Shown here piece after piece: positions 43,883-54,900 of a DNA stretch of 64,000 bases. The stretch is taken from positions 5,224,501 through 5,288,500 of the forward strand of contig NZ_FNTD01000004.1 in the NCBI RefSeq assembly GCF_900104815.1, in the 5' to 3' direction. Position numbers and translations under genes: made by a program. The stretch's first letter is position 1. Every line of letters begins with the position of its first letter. The notes beneath the pieces are model-generated. The model did no database searches and had not been told where the DNA came from. It saw only the letters and a list, made by a program, of their open reading frames with translations. Source of the DNA: Streptomyces misionensis. GTDB taxonomy: Bacteria > Actinomycetota > Actinomycetes > Streptomycetales > Streptomycetaceae.

Positions 43883-44686
43883 CTACAGCACCTTCGACAG
43901 GAACGACTGCGTCCGCTCGTGCTGCGGATCGGTCAGTACGTCCCGCGGATGGCCGGATTCGACCACCACGCCGCCGTCCATGAAGACCAGGCTGTCGCCC
44001 ACCTCGCGGGCGAAGCCCATCTCGTGGGTGACGACGACCATCGTCATGCCGGACTCGGCCAGGTCGCGCATGACGTCGAGGACGTCGCCGACCAGCTCCG
44101 GGTCCAGGGCCGAGGTCGGCTCGTCGAAGAGCATCAGCTTGGGGTCCATCGCCAGGGCCCGGGCGATCGCCACCCGCTGCTGCTGGCCGCCGGAGAGCTG
44201 CGAGGGGTAGTTGCCCGCCTTGTCGGCCAGGCCCACCCGCTCGAGCAGCTGCGCGGCCCGCTCCCGTGCCTCGCTCTTGGCGACGCCCTTGACCTGGACC
44301 GGCGCCTCCATGACGTTCTCCAGCGCCGTCATGTGCGGGAACAGGTTGAAGCGCTGGAAGACCATGCCGATGTCCCGGCGCTTCATGGCGACTTCGCTGT
44401 CCTTGAGCTCGTACAGCTTGCCGCCGCGCTGGCGGTAGCCGACCAGCTCGCCGTCGACGTACAGCCGGCCGGCGTTGATCTTCTCCAGGTGGTTGATGCA
44501 CCGCAGGAAGGTGGACTTGCCCGAGCCCGAGGGGCCGATCAGGCAGAACACCTCGCCCGGCCGCACCTCCAGGTCGATGCCCTTGAGCACCTCCACGTGC
44601 CCGAACGACTTGTGGACGCCCTCCGCCTTGACCATCGGGGCGGTGCCCGCGGTCGCGGAGTCCTGCTTGCTCAGCTTGTCGCTCAT
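43883..44686 (-). CDS. polar amino acid ABC transporter ATP-binding protein
   Basis: A 267-residue ATPase of the GlnQ/HisP type. Walker A is [12 protein letters not shown] signature L-S-G-G-Q-Q-Q-R, Walker [15 protein letters not shown], and V-T-H-E-M carries the switch His. The start at 44686 overlaps the permease stop codon (ATGA); a longer frame has no ribosome site. Third gene of a three-gene import operon. Confidence 0.95.
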   Translation of the reverse strand: MSDKLSKQDSATAGTAPMVKAEGVHKSFGHVEVLKGIDLEVRPGEVFCLIGPSGSGKSTFLRCINHLEKINAGRLYVDGELVGYRQRGGKLYELKDSEVAMKRRDIGMVFQRFNLFPHMTALENVMEAPVQVKGVAKSEARERAAQLLERVGLADKAGNYPSQLSGGQQQRVAIARALAMDPKLMLFDEPTSALDPELVGDVLDVMRDLAESGMTMVVVTHEMGFAREVGDSLVFMDGGVVVESGHPRDVLTDPQHERTQSFLSKVL

Positions 44687-45615
44687 GCCATGACCTTCCT
44701 GCTGGAGAAGGTCGTCAGATGCGCCCTGACCTTCTGCCACGGGGTGGGCGGGAGGCTGCGGCTGGAACCGCGGGCGTAGTACCGCTCGATGTAGTACTGG
44801 CCCACGCTGAGCACCGAGGTCATGATCAGGTACCAGGCCGCGGCCAGGAAGTACATCTCCACCGGGGCACCGGAGTTCTGGCCGATGTCCTGGGCGTAGC
44901 GGAACAGCTCGGGGTACTGGACGGCCGCCACCAGGGAGGTCGTCTTCAGCATGTTGATGACCTCGTTGCCGGTCGGCGGCACGATCACCCGCATCGCCTG
45001 CGGGATGACCACCCGGCGCAGGGTCTTGCCGTGGCTCATGCCCAGGGCGTGGGCGGCCTCGGTCTGGCCCTCGTCCACCGCGAGCAGGCCCGCCCGGCAG
45101 ATCTCGGCCATGTACGCCGCCTCGTTCAGGCCCAGGCCGAGCAGCGCCGTCAGCAGCGGCGTCATGAAGTTCGACCAGTAGTCCTTGTAGAGCGGCATCA
45201 GGTTGATGTACTCGAAGACCAGGCCCAGGTTGAACCAGAGGAACAGCTGGACCAGGACCGGGGTGCCGCGGAAGAACCAGATGTAGAACCAGGCGATGCC
45301 CGAGGTCACCGGGTTCTTCGACAGCCGCATGACGGCCAGGACGACGCCGCCCACGATGCCGATCAGCATCGACAGCACGGTCAGCAGAAGCGTTTTGCCG
45401 ACACCGGTCAGGATCCGGTGGTCGAAGAAGTACTGCGGTACCGCATGCCAGTTGATCTTGCCCTGGCCGAAGGCGTAGACGATCGCGACGAGGATCGCGA
45501 TGGCGACGACCGCGGTCACATAGCGTCCGTAGTGCCGGACGGGTATCGCTCGGATGGATTCATGGCCGGCCGGGGGAGTGCCCTGCTCCCCGGCCGTCTT
45601 CTCGATGTCAGTCAC
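44683..45615 (-). CDS. polar amino acid ABC transporter permease
   Basis: A 310-residue HisM/GlnP-type permease, about five to six membrane helices. The EAA loop is [22 protein letters not shown]. The first 30 residues are hydrophilic. Only one permease gene is present, so it probably works as a homodimer. GTG start. Confidence 0.93.
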   Translation of the reverse strand: MTDIEKTAGEQGTPPAGHESIRAIPVRHYGRYVTAVVAIAILVAIVYAFGQGKINWHAVPQYFFDHRILTGVGKTLLLTVLSMLIGIVGGVVLAVMRLSKNPVTSGIAWFYIWFFRGTPVLVQLFLWFNLGLVFEYINLMPLYKDYWSNFMTPLLTALLGLGLNEAAYMAEICRAGLLAVDEGQTEAAHALGMSHGKTLRRVVIPQAMRVIVPPTGNEVINMLKTTSLVAAVQYPELFRYAQDIGQNSGAPVEMYFLAAAWYLIMTSVLSVGQYYIERYYARGSSRSLPPTPWQKVRAHLTTFSSRKVMA

Positions 45616-45655
45616 GGATGTGCTGCCTCTCGGTGGCCGCTGGGTGCGCCGCGGG

Positions 45656-46615
45656 TCACTTGCCGCCGTTGATCACGGATTCCTTGACGGCGCCGTCCTG
45701 GACGCCCCACTTCTCGAGGATCTTCTGGTACTCGCCGTTCTTGATGATCGCGTCCATCGCGTCCTTGAGCGCGTCCCGCAGCTGGGTCGCGTCCTTGGAG
45801 ACCGCGATGCCGTACGGCGCCGCCTCGACCTGGTCACCGACGACCTGGAAGTCCTTGCCGCCGCCCGAGGTCTTCACCGCGTACGCGGCCACCGGGAAGT
45901 CGGAGGAGGCCGCGTCCACGCCGCCCGAGCGCAGCCGGGTCTGGGACTGCTGGTCGTCGTCGAAGGCCTCGATGGTGAGCTTCTTGCCGCCCGGACACTT
46001 CTTGGCCTCCTGCTTGGCCAGGTCCTCCGAGACGGTGCCGCGCTCCACGGCGAGCTTCTTGCCGCACAGATCCGGCCATCCGTTGATGCCCTGGGTGTCG
46101 CCCTTGCGGGTGTAGATCGAGACGCCGGCGGTCAGGTAGTCGACGAAGTCGACGCCCTGGCCGACCTTCTTGCCGGTGTCCGGGTCCACGCCCTCCTGGC
46201 GGTTCTTGTTGTCGGTCATCGCCGACATGGCTATGTCGTAGCGGCCCGAGCGCAGACCGGTGAGCAGGGCGTCGAAGGTGCCGTTCTGGAACTCCAGGCG
46301 CACCCCGAGCTGCTTGCCGAGCGCGGCCGCGATGTCCGGGTCCAGGCCGACGACCTTGCCGCCGGCGTCCTTGAACTCCACCGGGGCGTACGCGATGTCC
46401 GAGCCGACGAGGATGCGGCCCTTGCCGCGGATGCTCTGCGGGAGCTTGCTCGCGAGCGGGGCGCCGGTCGTGGCGCCGGCACCGGAGTCGTTGCTCTTGC
46501 CCTTGGTCTGGTCGCCGCAGCCGGTGAGCAGCAGGGCGCCCGCGACCGCGATCGCACCGACCGCTGCCAGCCGGGATTGCATGGCGGTCGTCCGACGCGT
46601 GGAGCTTGCGGTCAT
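45656..46615 (-). CDS. amino acid ABC transporter substrate-binding lipoprotein
   Basis: A 319-residue SBP_bac_3 protein with a lipoprotein signal (L-L-L-T-G-C, Cys near residue 37). The binding core begins G-R-I-L-V-G-S-D-I-A-Y-A-P-V-E-F and contains F-D-A-L-L-T-G-L-R-S-G-R-Y-D-I. GGAGG is 8 bases before the ATG. First gene of the operon. Glutamate, glutamine or a basic amino acid are all possible substrates. Confidence 0.93.
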   Translation of the reverse strand: MTASSTRRTTAMQSRLAAVGAIAVAGALLLTGCGDQTKGKSNDSGAGATTGAPLASKLPQSIRGKGRILVGSDIAYAPVEFKDAGGKVVGLDPDIAAALGKQLGVRLEFQNGTFDALLTGLRSGRYDIAMSAMTDNKNRQEGVDPDTGKKVGQGVDFVDYLTAGVSIYTRKGDTQGINGWPDLCGKKLAVERGTVSEDLAKQEAKKCPGGKKLTIEAFDDDQQSQTRLRSGGVDAASSDFPVAAYAVKTSGGGKDFQVVGDQVEAAPYGIAVSKDATQLRDALKDAMDAIIKNGEYQKILEKWGVQDGAVKESVINGGK

Positions 46616-47212
46616 GGTTGGTTCCTCCGGCGTATGCGAACAGTTTGCCGCTGGGTAGACGAGAACACACACCATTGGGTGGCGCGACCTCGCGGGTTTA
46701 CGGCATCTTGCCATTCGGACTACGCCATTCAGGGGCGCCGATATGTCAAAATCGGATAACGGGTGACCCCCGAACCACAACAGGTCGGTACATCCTTGGT
46801 CGCACGGCGCCGCAGCGCGCCGGACCATCTGCGCTCATCCCGTCCCGCCGCCGGAAAATCTCCGGCGTGTCTCATCATGCGGACGGCCGGACCGGCGGAT
46901 TCCGTATCCGTTTCCGCCCCGTCGAGACCCTCGGTGCTCCGGGCCCGTGGCGGCACGGCCGTCAGCGGCGTGTCACCCCCGTGTGGCTTTCTGGTTCCGA
47001 GATGTGACCTTGCACCTATTGGACTCGTCGTGGGCGCCGTCCGTCCGGTAAGAAGGTTCTTTACACCCCTCATCCGGGGCTCAGGGCGCGTGTGCGGCGC
47101 GCCCGTCGCGTATGACCCGTGCGTATCCGCAATCGGGCCGTGCGCGGTGCCCGCCCACCCCTCACCAGGAGTGGTCGACCCTCAAACCATGCATACCTAA
47201 GGGGTAGAACAA
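46616..47212. other. 597-bp divergent intergenic region
   Basis: No gene supported; longer open frames here have poor codon bias. It must carry promoters for the ABC operon and the malic enzyme. GCCATTC occurs as a direct repeat with a 14-base period (46710 and 46724) upstream of the ABC operon. TTGACA on the minus strand at about 46743-46748 could be part of its promoter. Confidence 0.45.
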
Positions 47213-48436
47213 GTGGCAGCGGAGATCGTCAATCCTCGCAGCGACATCGGTACGGACCAGGACGGCGGGGCCGAGCCCCTCGATTCCTTCGATCCGGTGT
47301 TCGCGCTGCACCGCGGTGGCAAGATGGCCGTGCAGGCCACCGTGCCGGTCCGCGACAAGGACGACCTTTCCCTCGCGTACACGCCCGGCGTCGCGCGCGT
47401 GTGCACCGCGATCGCGGAACAGCCGGAGCTGGTCAACGACTACACATGGAAGTCCTCCGTCGTCGCCGTCGTCACCGACGGCACGGCCGTGCTCGGACTC
47501 GGGGACATCGGTCCCCAGGCATCCCTCCCCGTGATGGAGGGCAAGGCCATCCTGTTCAAGCAGTTCGGCGGCGTGGACGCGGTGCCGATCGCGCTCGACT
47601 GCACCGACGTGGACGAGATCGTGGAGACCGTCGTCCGGCTCGCTCCCTCCTTCGGCGGAGTGAACCTGGAGGACATCTCGGCACCCCGGTGCTTCGAGAT
47701 CGAGCGCCGGCTCCAGGAGCGCCTCGACATCCCGGTCTTCCACGACGACCAGCACGGCACGGCCGTGGTGACGCTCGCCGCGCTGCGCAACGCGGCGCGG
47801 CTCAGCGGCCGGGAGATCGGACAGCTGCGCGCCGTGATCTCGGGCGCCGGCGCGGCCGGTGTCGCCATCGCCAAGATGCTGATCGAGGCCGGCATCGGCG
47901 ATGTCGCCGTGGCGGACCGCAAGGGCGTCGTCTCCGCCGACCGCGCGGACCTCACCCCGGTCAAGCGCGAGGTGGCCGGCTTCACCAACAAGGCCGGGAT
48001 CAGCGGCACGCTGGAGGACGCGCTCAAGGGCGCGGACGTCTTCATCGGCGTCTCCGGCGGCACGGTGCCCGAGGAGGCCGTGGCCTCCATGGCCGAGGGC
48101 GCCTTCGTGTTCGCGATGGCCAACCCGAACCCCGAGGTGCACCCCGACGTCGCGCACAAGTACGCCGCGGTCGTCGCCACCGGGCGCTCGGACTTCCCGA
48201 ACCAGATCAACAACGTGCTGGCCTTCCCCGGCATCTTCGCGGGCGCGCTCCAGGTGCGGGCCACCCGGATCACCGAGGGCATGAAGATCGCGGCGGCGGA
48301 GGCGCTGGCCGCGGTGGTCGGCGACGACCTCGCCGCCGACTACGTGATCCCCTCGCCGTTCGACGAGCGGGTCGCACCCGCCGTCACGGCGGCCGTGGCC
48401 GCCGCGGCACGCGCGGAGGGTGTCGCCCGGCGCTGA
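47213..48436 (+). CDS. malic enzyme (decarboxylating malate dehydrogenase)
   Basis: Converts malate to pyruvate and CO2 with NAD(P)H formation. The 407-residue short-form enzyme shows the Tyr in [10 protein letters not shown], catalytic Lys and metal ligands in [10 protein letters not shown] and an ADP-binding G-A-G-A-A-G-V-A-I. The synteny counterpart SCO5261 is recorded as NADP-dependent, so NADP is likely. AAGGGG is about 8 bases before the GTG. Confidence 0.93.
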   Translation: MAAEIVNPRSDIGTDQDGGAEPLDSFDPVFALHRGGKMAVQATVPVRDKDDLSLAYTPGVARVCTAIAEQPELVNDYTWKSSVVAVVTDGTAVLGLGDIGPQASLPVMEGKAILFKQFGGVDAVPIALDCTDVDEIVETVVRLAPSFGGVNLEDISAPRCFEIERRLQERLDIPVFHDDQHGTAVVTLAALRNAARLSGREIGQLRAVISGAGAAGVAIAKMLIEAGIGDVAVADRKGVVSADRADLTPVKREVAGFTNKAGISGTLEDALKGADVFIGVSGGTVPEEAVASMAEGAFVFAMANPNPEVHPDVAHKYAAVVATGRSDFPNQINNVLAFPGIFAGALQVRATRITEGMKIAAAEALAAVVGDDLAADYVIPSPFDERVAPAVTAAVAAAARAEGVARR

Positions 48437-48443
48437 CGCCGGT

Positions 48444-48479
48444 GGAGGAGGCCCCGTCCGTCCGGGCGGGGCCTCCTCC
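48444..48479 (+). terminator. malic enzyme terminator
   Basis: A perfect 13-bp stem (GGAGGAGGCCCCG) with a 10-base loop, 7 bases after the stop codon and followed by CTTTT. Confidence 0.88.
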
Positions 48480-48607
48480 CTTTTCCCGCTCCCCCTCACC
48501 CCCCCCGTTCCGGCTCGCGTGCCGAACAGGTGCCGTCCGGGCAAGAGGGCATGTGTCACAGCGCGGTCCGGTTCCGCCCGGGGCGCGGCGCACCTATCGT
48601 CGGCTCC

Positions 48608-49573
48608 ATGTTCGCTGTCTACGCCGCCCGAATCGACCGCGACCAGCCGCTCGACGGCCTCGAGTTGGGGGAGCGCCCGGCTCCCGAGGCCCGCCCCGGC
48701 TGGAGCACCATCGATGTGCGCGCCGCCTCCCTCAACCACCACGACCTCTGGTCCCTGCGGGGCGTCGGCCTCCCGGAGGACCGGCTGCCGATGATCCTCG
48801 GCTGCGACGCCGCCGGGATCGACGCGGACGGCAACGAGGTCGTCCTGCACTCCGTCATCGGCCAGACCGGCCACGGCGTCGGCCCGGACGAGCCGCGCTC
48901 CATCCTGACCGAGCGCTACCAGGGCACCTTCGCCGAGCAGGTCGCCGTGCCGACCTTCAACGTGCTGCCCAAGCCCAGGGAACTGTCCTTCGCCGAGGCC
49001 GCCTGTCTGCCGACCGCGTGGCTGACGGCGTACCGGATGCTCTTCACCAACGCGGGCGTACGGCCCGGGGACTCGGTCCTGGTGCAGGGCGCGGGCGGCG
49101 GCGTCGCCACGGCCGCGATCGTGCTGGGCAAGGCGGCGGGGCTGCGGATGTTCGCCACCAGCCGGGACGAGGCCAAGCGCAAGCGGGCCATGGAGCTGGG
49201 GGCGGTGGAGGCCGTGGAGACCGGGGCGCGGCTGCCGCAGCGGGTGGACGCCGTGATCGAGACCGTGGGCGCGGCGACCTGGTCCCACTCGGTGAAGTCG
49301 CTGCGGCCCGGCGGGACGATCGTCATCTCCGGCGCCACCAGCGGGGACCGGCCCTCGCACGCCGAGCTGACCCGGATCTTCTTCCTTGAGCTGAAGGTGG
49401 TCGGCTCCACGATGGGCACCAAGGAGGAGCTGGACGACCTGCTCTCCTTCTGCGCCACGACCGGGGTGCGGCCCGTCATCGACGAGGTGCTGCCGCTGGA
49501 CCGGGCCCGGGAGGGCTTCGAACGGATGGAGTCCGGGGGCCAGTTCGGCAAGATCGTACTGACCACGGACTGA
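48608..49573 (+). CDS. zinc-binding-type quinone oxidoreductase (MDR family)
   Basis: A 321-residue medium-chain reductase: GroES-like domain (1-130) with the N-H-H-D-L motif, and NAD(P)-binding domain with V-L-V-Q-G-A-G-G-G-V-A near residue 159. Structural-zinc cysteines are absent, which fits quinone oxidoreductase-like members. TATCGT is 7 bases before the ATG, a leaderless pattern. Confidence 0.9.
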   Translation: MFAVYAARIDRDQPLDGLELGERPAPEARPGWSTIDVRAASLNHHDLWSLRGVGLPEDRLPMILGCDAAGIDADGNEVVLHSVIGQTGHGVGPDEPRSILTERYQGTFAEQVAVPTFNVLPKPRELSFAEAACLPTAWLTAYRMLFTNAGVRPGDSVLVQGAGGGVATAAIVLGKAAGLRMFATSRDEAKRKRAMELGAVEAVETGARLPQRVDAVIETVGAATWSHSVKSLRPGGTIVISGATSGDRPSHAELTRIFFLELKVVGSTMGTKEELDDLLSFCATTGVRPVIDEVLPLDRAREGFERMESGGQFGKIVLTTD

Positions 49574-49590
49574 GTCCTCGCACGCCGGCA

Positions 49591-49619
49591 GGGAGGGCCC
49601 GGTTCCGGGCCCGCCCTCC
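49591..49619. terminator. hairpin between convergent genes
   Basis: GCCCGG and CCGGGC with a 2-base loop, extended asymmetrically by GGGAGG and CCTCC, between the oxidoreductase and the PadR gene. Confidence 0.45.
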
Positions 49620-49640
49620 GTGTACCGGTGCCGGGCGCGG

Positions 49641-50558
49641 TCAGGGGGCCGGCGGGCGCAGGACGGACGTGATGTCCGCCGCCGCCGTCGCCAGATGCCG
49701 CCGGGCCGCCTCCAGTTGGGCCGCCGTCACGCCGTGGTCGCGGGCCAGGTCGCGGATGTCGTCGCGGAAGCGGTCCAGGAGGCGGTCCAGGTCGCGGGCC
49801 GGGTCGTCGGTCGGGGGCTCCTTGGACCAGGCGGGGGCGGGGGGCGTGCGGGGGGCCGTCCAGTCCTTGCTGAACTCGCCGATCTCCCGGGCCAGTTCGG
49901 TCAGACCCTCGCGGACGCCCGTCGGCCAGTCGCCCCGGGTGAAGTGGTCCTGGACCCGGCGGGCGATACGCTGCATCTCCTCCTGGGCCTGGGCACGGGC
50001 CCGGGCCTGGGCCTCCTGGGCCTGGTGGCGGGCCCGCTGGGCCTCCTCGCGGGCCCGCCGGCTCTCGTCCTTGGCGCGGCGGGCCTGCTCCTTCCACTCC
50101 TGGCGGACCCGGCGCATCTCCTCCTTGGCGACCCGCCAGGCGTCCTTGTCGTCCCCGGCGGAGTCCGCGCCGCGGGCCTCGGAGGCGGCGGCACGCATCT
50201 CACGGCGCAGATCGCCCGCCGCGCCGCGCACATCGGCCCGGATCTCCGCGGCAAGCTCCGCCACCGACTCGCGGATCTCCAGCTCCAGGTCGGCCAGTTC
50301 ACCGCTGCGGCCGGCCAGTTCGGTGCGGCCCGCGTCGGTGATGGCATACACCTTGCGGCCGCCCTCGGTGGTGTGGGTGACCAGGCCCTCGGCCTCCAGC
50401 TTGGCCAGGCGGGGGTAGACGGTGCCCGCCGAGGGGGCGTACAGCCCCTGGAAGCGCTCCTCCAGCAGGCGGATCACCTCGTAGCCGTGGCGCGGGGCCT
50501 CGTCCAGCAGCTTGAGCAGGTACAGGCGCAGGCGCCCGTGGGCGAAGACGGGGGGCAT
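49641..50558 (-). CDS. PadR-family regulator with long coiled-coil tail
   Basis: A 305-residue regulator. The PadR winged helix is at 5-85 (L-L-K-L-L-D-E-A-P-R-H-G-Y-E-V-I and S-A-G-T-V-Y-P-R-L-A-K-L-E). Residues about 90-215 are a highly charged Ala/Arg/Glu coiled coil, much longer than ordinary PadR proteins (110-180 residues), then a Pro-rich linker and a helical end. One base separates it from the upstream DUF4097 gene, so they are an operon, probably autoregulated. Confidence 0.9.
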   Translation of the reverse strand: MPPVFAHGRLRLYLLKLLDEAPRHGYEVIRLLEERFQGLYAPSAGTVYPRLAKLEAEGLVTHTTEGGRKVYAITDAGRTELAGRSGELADLELEIRESVAELAAEIRADVRGAAGDLRREMRAAASEARGADSAGDDKDAWRVAKEEMRRVRQEWKEQARRAKDESRRAREEAQRARHQAQEAQARARAQAQEEMQRIARRVQDHFTRGDWPTGVREGLTELAREIGEFSKDWTAPRTPPAPAWSKEPPTDDPARDLDRLLDRFRDDIRDLARDHGVTAAQLEAARRHLATAAADITSVLRPPAP

Positions 50559-50559
50559 G

Positions 50560-51480
50560 TCAGAGCACCTTCTTGTCGGTCGGGCCGTCGGTCGGGCCGT
50601 CGGTCGGTCCCTGGGGCGAGCCGTCGGACGCGCCGCCGGCCGGGGCGGACCCCCCGGGGGACGTGCCCTCCTCGTCCTCGCGGGGCGGGCGGCGCAGCAG
50701 CGCGATCGCGCCGGAGACCGTGGTGGCCCGCAGCCGGCCGGTGCCCGCGCCCAGCCGCCCGGTGATCTTGTGGGCGCCCCACTGGCCCCGCACCCGCAGG
50801 TCCTCGAAGGCGTTGGAGATCCGGCCGCTCGCCGTGTTGGCCTCCACCTCCGCGTCCGCGGGGTGCGGCAGCCGGATGGCGATCTCGCCGGAGACGCTGG
50901 TGAGCTGGACGTCCGTGGGGCCGTCCGGGTCCAGGTCCACGATCATGGAACCGCTGACCGAGTCGGCGCGCACACTCGGGCCCGAGCCCTCGACCACGGT
51001 CAGGTCTCCGGAGACCGAGTTGAAGCGCAGTTCGCCGGTGACCGCCTGCGCCTCCACGTTGCCCGAGACCGTGTCCGCGCGGACCGGGCCCGAGACGCCG
51101 ACCAGGGTGGTGTCACCGGTGACGCCCTTGACCACGGTGCGGCCCCGGATGCCGGAGACCACCGCGCCGGCGCCGACCACGCCCACCTCCACCCGGGTCT
51201 GCGCCGGGACCGTCAGGGTGACGACCGCGCTGCGCCGCCAGCCCTTGTCGAACCACTTGAGGAAGCCCTTCCAGGGCAGGTCCTCGTACCCCACGGTCAG
51301 GGTGCCGCCGTCCTGGGTGACCACCAGGGGCGGCCCCTCGATGTCGGTCACCTCCAGCCGGGCCGGGCCCTCGTCGGTGCCCACGACGTTCACCGTGCCG
51401 TTGACGACGCGGACCTGGAGGTCGCTCACGGGGGTGTCGAAGGCCAGCTTCTCGGGCTCGGTGACGGACCACTCGGACAT
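50560..51480 (-). CDS. DUF4097 beta-strand repeat protein
   Basis: A 306-residue protein without signal or membrane segment. The core (30-265) has repeating S-G-x-x units (V-S-G-N-V, V-S-G-D-L, V-S-G-S-M, V-S-G-E-I) of a DUF4097/DUF4098 beta-helix. The tail is Pro/Gly-rich and contains P-T-D-G three times from a 12-bp tandem DNA repeat (50575-50610). AGGAGG is 6 bases before the ATG. Role unknown; the PadR gene is its partner. Confidence 0.88.
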   Translation of the reverse strand: MSEWSVTEPEKLAFDTPVSDLQVRVVNGTVNVVGTDEGPARLEVTDIEGPPLVVTQDGGTLTVGYEDLPWKGFLKWFDKGWRRSAVVTLTVPAQTRVEVGVVGAGAVVSGIRGRTVVKGVTGDTTLVGVSGPVRADTVSGNVEAQAVTGELRFNSVSGDLTVVEGSGPSVRADSVSGSMIVDLDPDGPTDVQLTSVSGEIAIRLPHPADAEVEANTASGRISNAFEDLRVRGQWGAHKITGRLGAGTGRLRATTVSGAIALLRRPPREDEEGTSPGGSAPAGGASDGSPQGPTDGPTDGPTDKKVL

Positions 51481-51536
51481 GGGAGACCTCCTCGGCCGCA
51501 CGGGGTCGCGACGCGCCATATCGCGTCCACGGGAAA

Positions 51537-51550
51537 CACGATATATCGTG
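51537..51550. promoter_or_regulatory. predicted PadR operator
   Basis: CACGATATATCGTG is a perfect 14-bp palindrome, AT-rich in the centre, 57 bp upstream of the DUF4097 start. A partial copy (CCATATCGCG, 51526-51535) lies next to it. PadR proteins bind such AT-cored palindromes; autoregulation is inferred. Confidence 0.65.
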
Positions 51551-51647
51551 GCCTCGGGAAGTCAAGGCGCTGATCCGCGGGGAGCGGCCGCGCGCATTGC
51601 ATACGCTGGTTCCGACGCACAACGCAGACGCAGGAGACGCAACCCCC

Positions 51648-51827
51648 ATGTACTTCACCGACCGCGGTATCGAGGAGCTGGAGAAGCGGCGCGGCGAGGA
51701 GGAGATCACCTTCGAGTGGCTCGCCGAGCAGCTGCGCACCTTCGTGGATCTCAACCCCGACTTCGAGGTGCCCGTGGAGCGCCTGGCCACCTGGCTCGCC
51801 CGGCTCGACGACGAGGACGACGAGTAG
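51648..51827 (+). CDS. DUF6104-type small acidic protein
   Basis: A 59-residue protein, M-Y-F-T-D-R-G-I-E-E-L-E-K-R ending in an acidic D-D-E-D-D-E tail. This tiny conserved actinobacterial protein has no known function. AGGAG lies about 11 bases before the ATG. Divergent from DUF4097, convergent with kgd. Confidence 0.85.
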   Translation: MYFTDRGIEELEKRRGEEEITFEWLAEQLRTFVDLNPDFEVPVERLATWLARLDDEDDE

Positions 51828-51862
51828 GCGGACGACGGGCGACGGGCGGCAGCCCGGGCAGG

Positions 51863-51901
51863 CCGAAGGGCCCGGTTCCTGGACGGAACCGGGCCCTTCG
51901 G
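51863..51901. terminator. bidirectional terminator
   Basis: A perfect 17-bp stem with a 5-base loop between the convergent small gene and kgd; among the longest in the window. Confidence 0.85.
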
Positions 51902-51921
51902 TGTGTCGCCGTGCCGGAGGA

Positions 51922-54900
51922 CTAGGCCTCGAACACCTCACGCACCAGCTGCTCCTGCTCGGCCTGGTGGCGCTTGGCGGAGCCCACCGCCGGGGACGAG
52001 GAGTGCGGGCGCGAGATGCGCCGCAGCCGCTCGCCGGCCGGGATGTCCGCGCCGACCGCCAGGTCGAGGTGGTCGATCAGGTTGAGCGCGATGAACGGCC
52101 AGGCACCCTGGTTCGCCGGCTCCTCCTGGACCCACAGGTACTTCTCGGCGTTCGGGTACTTGTTGACCTCCGCCTGGAGCTCTGCACCCGGCAGCGGGTA
52201 CAGGCGCTCGATGCGGATGATCGCGGTGTCCGTGACGCCCCGCTTCTTCCGCTCGGCCTCCAGGTCGTAGTAGACCTTGCCCGAGCAGAAGACGACCTTG
52301 CGGACCGCGGCCGCGTCGGCCGTGGCGTCGCCGATGACCGGGCGGAACCCGCCGGTGGTGAACTCCTCCGCCTTGGAGGCGGCGGCCTTCAGGCGCAGCA
52401 TCGACTTCGGGGTGAAGACGACCAGCGGCTTGTGGGCCGGGTTGTGCACCTGCCACCGCAGGAGGTGGAAGTAGTTCGCCGGCGAGGTGGGCATCGCCAC
52501 CGTCATGTTGTTCTGTGCGCACAGCTGGAGGAAGCGCTCCGGGCGGGCGGACGAGTGGTCCGGGCCCTGGCCCTCGTAGCCGTGCGGCAGCAGCAGGACG
52601 ACGCCGGAGGTCTGGCCCCACTTCTGCTCGGCCGAGGAGACGAACTCGTCGACGACGGTCTGGGCGCCGTTGACGAAGTCGCCGAACTGGGCCTCCCACA
52701 TCACCAGCGCGTCGGGACGCGCGAGCGAGTAGCCGTACTCGAAGCCCATCGCCGCGTACTCGGACAGCAGCGAGTTGTAGACGTTCAGCCGCGCCTGGTC
52801 CTCGGAGAGGTACTGGAGCGGGGTGTACTCCTCGCCGGTCTCCCGGTCGATCAGCACCGCGTGGCGCTGGCCGAAGGTGCCGCGCTGGGAGTCCTGGCCC
52901 GACAGGCGGACCGGGGTGCCCTCCAGGAGCAGCGAACCGATGGCCAGGGTCTCGCCCATGCCCCAGTCGATGGTGCCGTCCTCGACCATCGCCGCACGGC
53001 GCTGGAGCTGCGGCTGCAGCCGCGGGTGCACGGTGATGTGCTCGGGGATGTTGACCTGGGACTCGGCGATCCGCTTGACGACCTCGGAGGTGACGGCGGT
53101 GGGCACGGTGGCCGGGAAGCCGTCCTGCGACTCCTGGACGTCCCCGCCGGCCGGCTGCGAGGTGGCCTCGCGGACCTCGGTGAAGACCTTCTCCAGCTGG
53201 CCCTGGTAGTCCTGGAGGGCCTGCTCGGCCTCTTCCAGGGTGATGTCGCCGCGACCGATCAGCGACTCGGTGTAGAGCTTGCGCACCGAGCGCTTCTTGT
53301 CGATCAGGTCGTACATCAGCGGCTGGGTGAAGGCCGGGTTGTCCGACTCGTTGTGACCGCGGCGGCGGTAGCAGATGAGGTCGATCACCACGTCCTTGTT
53401 GAACGCCTGGCGGAACTCGAACGCGAGGCGCGCGACACGGACGACGGCCTCGGGGTCGTCGCCGTTCACGTGGAAGATCGGGGCCTCGATCATGCGGGCC
53501 ACGTCCGTCGCGTACATGGAGGAACGCGAGGACTCGGGGGCCGCGGTGAAGCCGACCTGGTTGTTGATGACGATGTGCACGGTGCCGCCGGTGCGGTAGC
53601 CGCGCAGCTGCGACATGTTCAGGGTCTCGGCCACCACGCCCTGGCCCGCGAAGGCCGCGTCGCCGTGGATCGCCACCGGCAGGACGGTGAAGTCCGTGCC
53701 GCCCTTGTTGATGATGTCCTGCTTGGCGCGGGCGACGCCCTCCAGGACCGGGTCGACCGCCTCCAGGTGGGAGGGGTTGGCGACCAGCGAGACCTTGATC
53801 TGCTCGCCGTCCAGGCCGGTGAAGGTGCCGTCGGCGCCCAGGTGGTACTTCACGTCGCCGGAGCCGTGCATCGACTTCGGGTCGAGGTTGCCCTCGAACT
53901 CGCGGAAGATCTGCGCGTACGACTTGCCGACGATGTTGGCGAGCACGTTCAGCCGGCCGCGGTGGGCCATGCCGATGACGACCTCGTCCAGGCGGGACTC
54001 GGCGGCCGAGTCGATCACCGCGTCGAGCAGCGGGATGACGGACTCGCCGCCCTCCAGCGAGAAGCGCTTCTGGCCGACGTACTTGGTCTGCAGGAAGGTC
54101 TCGAAGGCCTCCGCGGCGTTCAGCCGGCGCAGGATGCGCAGCTGCTCCTCACGCTCCGGCTTGGCGTGCCCGCGCTCGACCCGGTCCTGGATCCACTTGC
54201 GCTGCTTGGGGTCCTGGATGTGCATGAACTCGATGCCGGTGGTGCGGCAGTACGAGTCGCGCAGCACGCCGAGGATGTCGCGCAGCTTCATCATCGACTT
54301 GCCGGCGAAGCCGCCGACGGCGAACTCGCGCTCCAGGTCCCACAGGGTGAGGCCGTGCTCGACGATGTCCAGGTCGGGGTGCTTGCGCTGGCGGTACTCC
54401 AGCGGGTCGGTGTCGGCCATGACGTGGCCGCGGACCCGGTAGGAGTGGATCAGCTCGAAGACGCGGGCGGCCTTGGTGACGTCGTCGTCGTGGGACGCGT
54501 CGATGTCCTTGAGCCAGCGGACCGGCTCGTAGGGGATGCGCAGCGCCTCGAAGATCTCGTCGTAGAACTTGTTCTCGCCGAGCAGCAGGTTGGCGACCTG
54601 GCGCAGGAACTCGCCGGAGGCGGCGCCCTGGATGACCCGGTGGTCGTAGGTCGACGTGAGGGTCATGACCTTGGAGACACCGAGCTTGTTCAGGGTGTCC
54701 TGGCTGGTGCCCTGGAACTCGGCCGGGTAGTCCATGGAGCCGACGCCCATGATCACGGACTGGCCGGGCATCAGACGCGGCACGGAGTGCACGGTGCCCA
54801 GGCCGCCGGGGTTGGTCAGGGAGACCGTGACCCCGGTGAAGTCGTCCATGGTCAGCTTGCCCTCGCGGGCGCGGCGGACGATGTCCTCGTAGGCCTGCCA

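Noticed and set aside
46763..47200. 145-codon open frame upstream of the malic enzyme
   Set aside because: Codon bias is wrong, there is no ribosome site, and it fills a promoter-bearing intergenic region.
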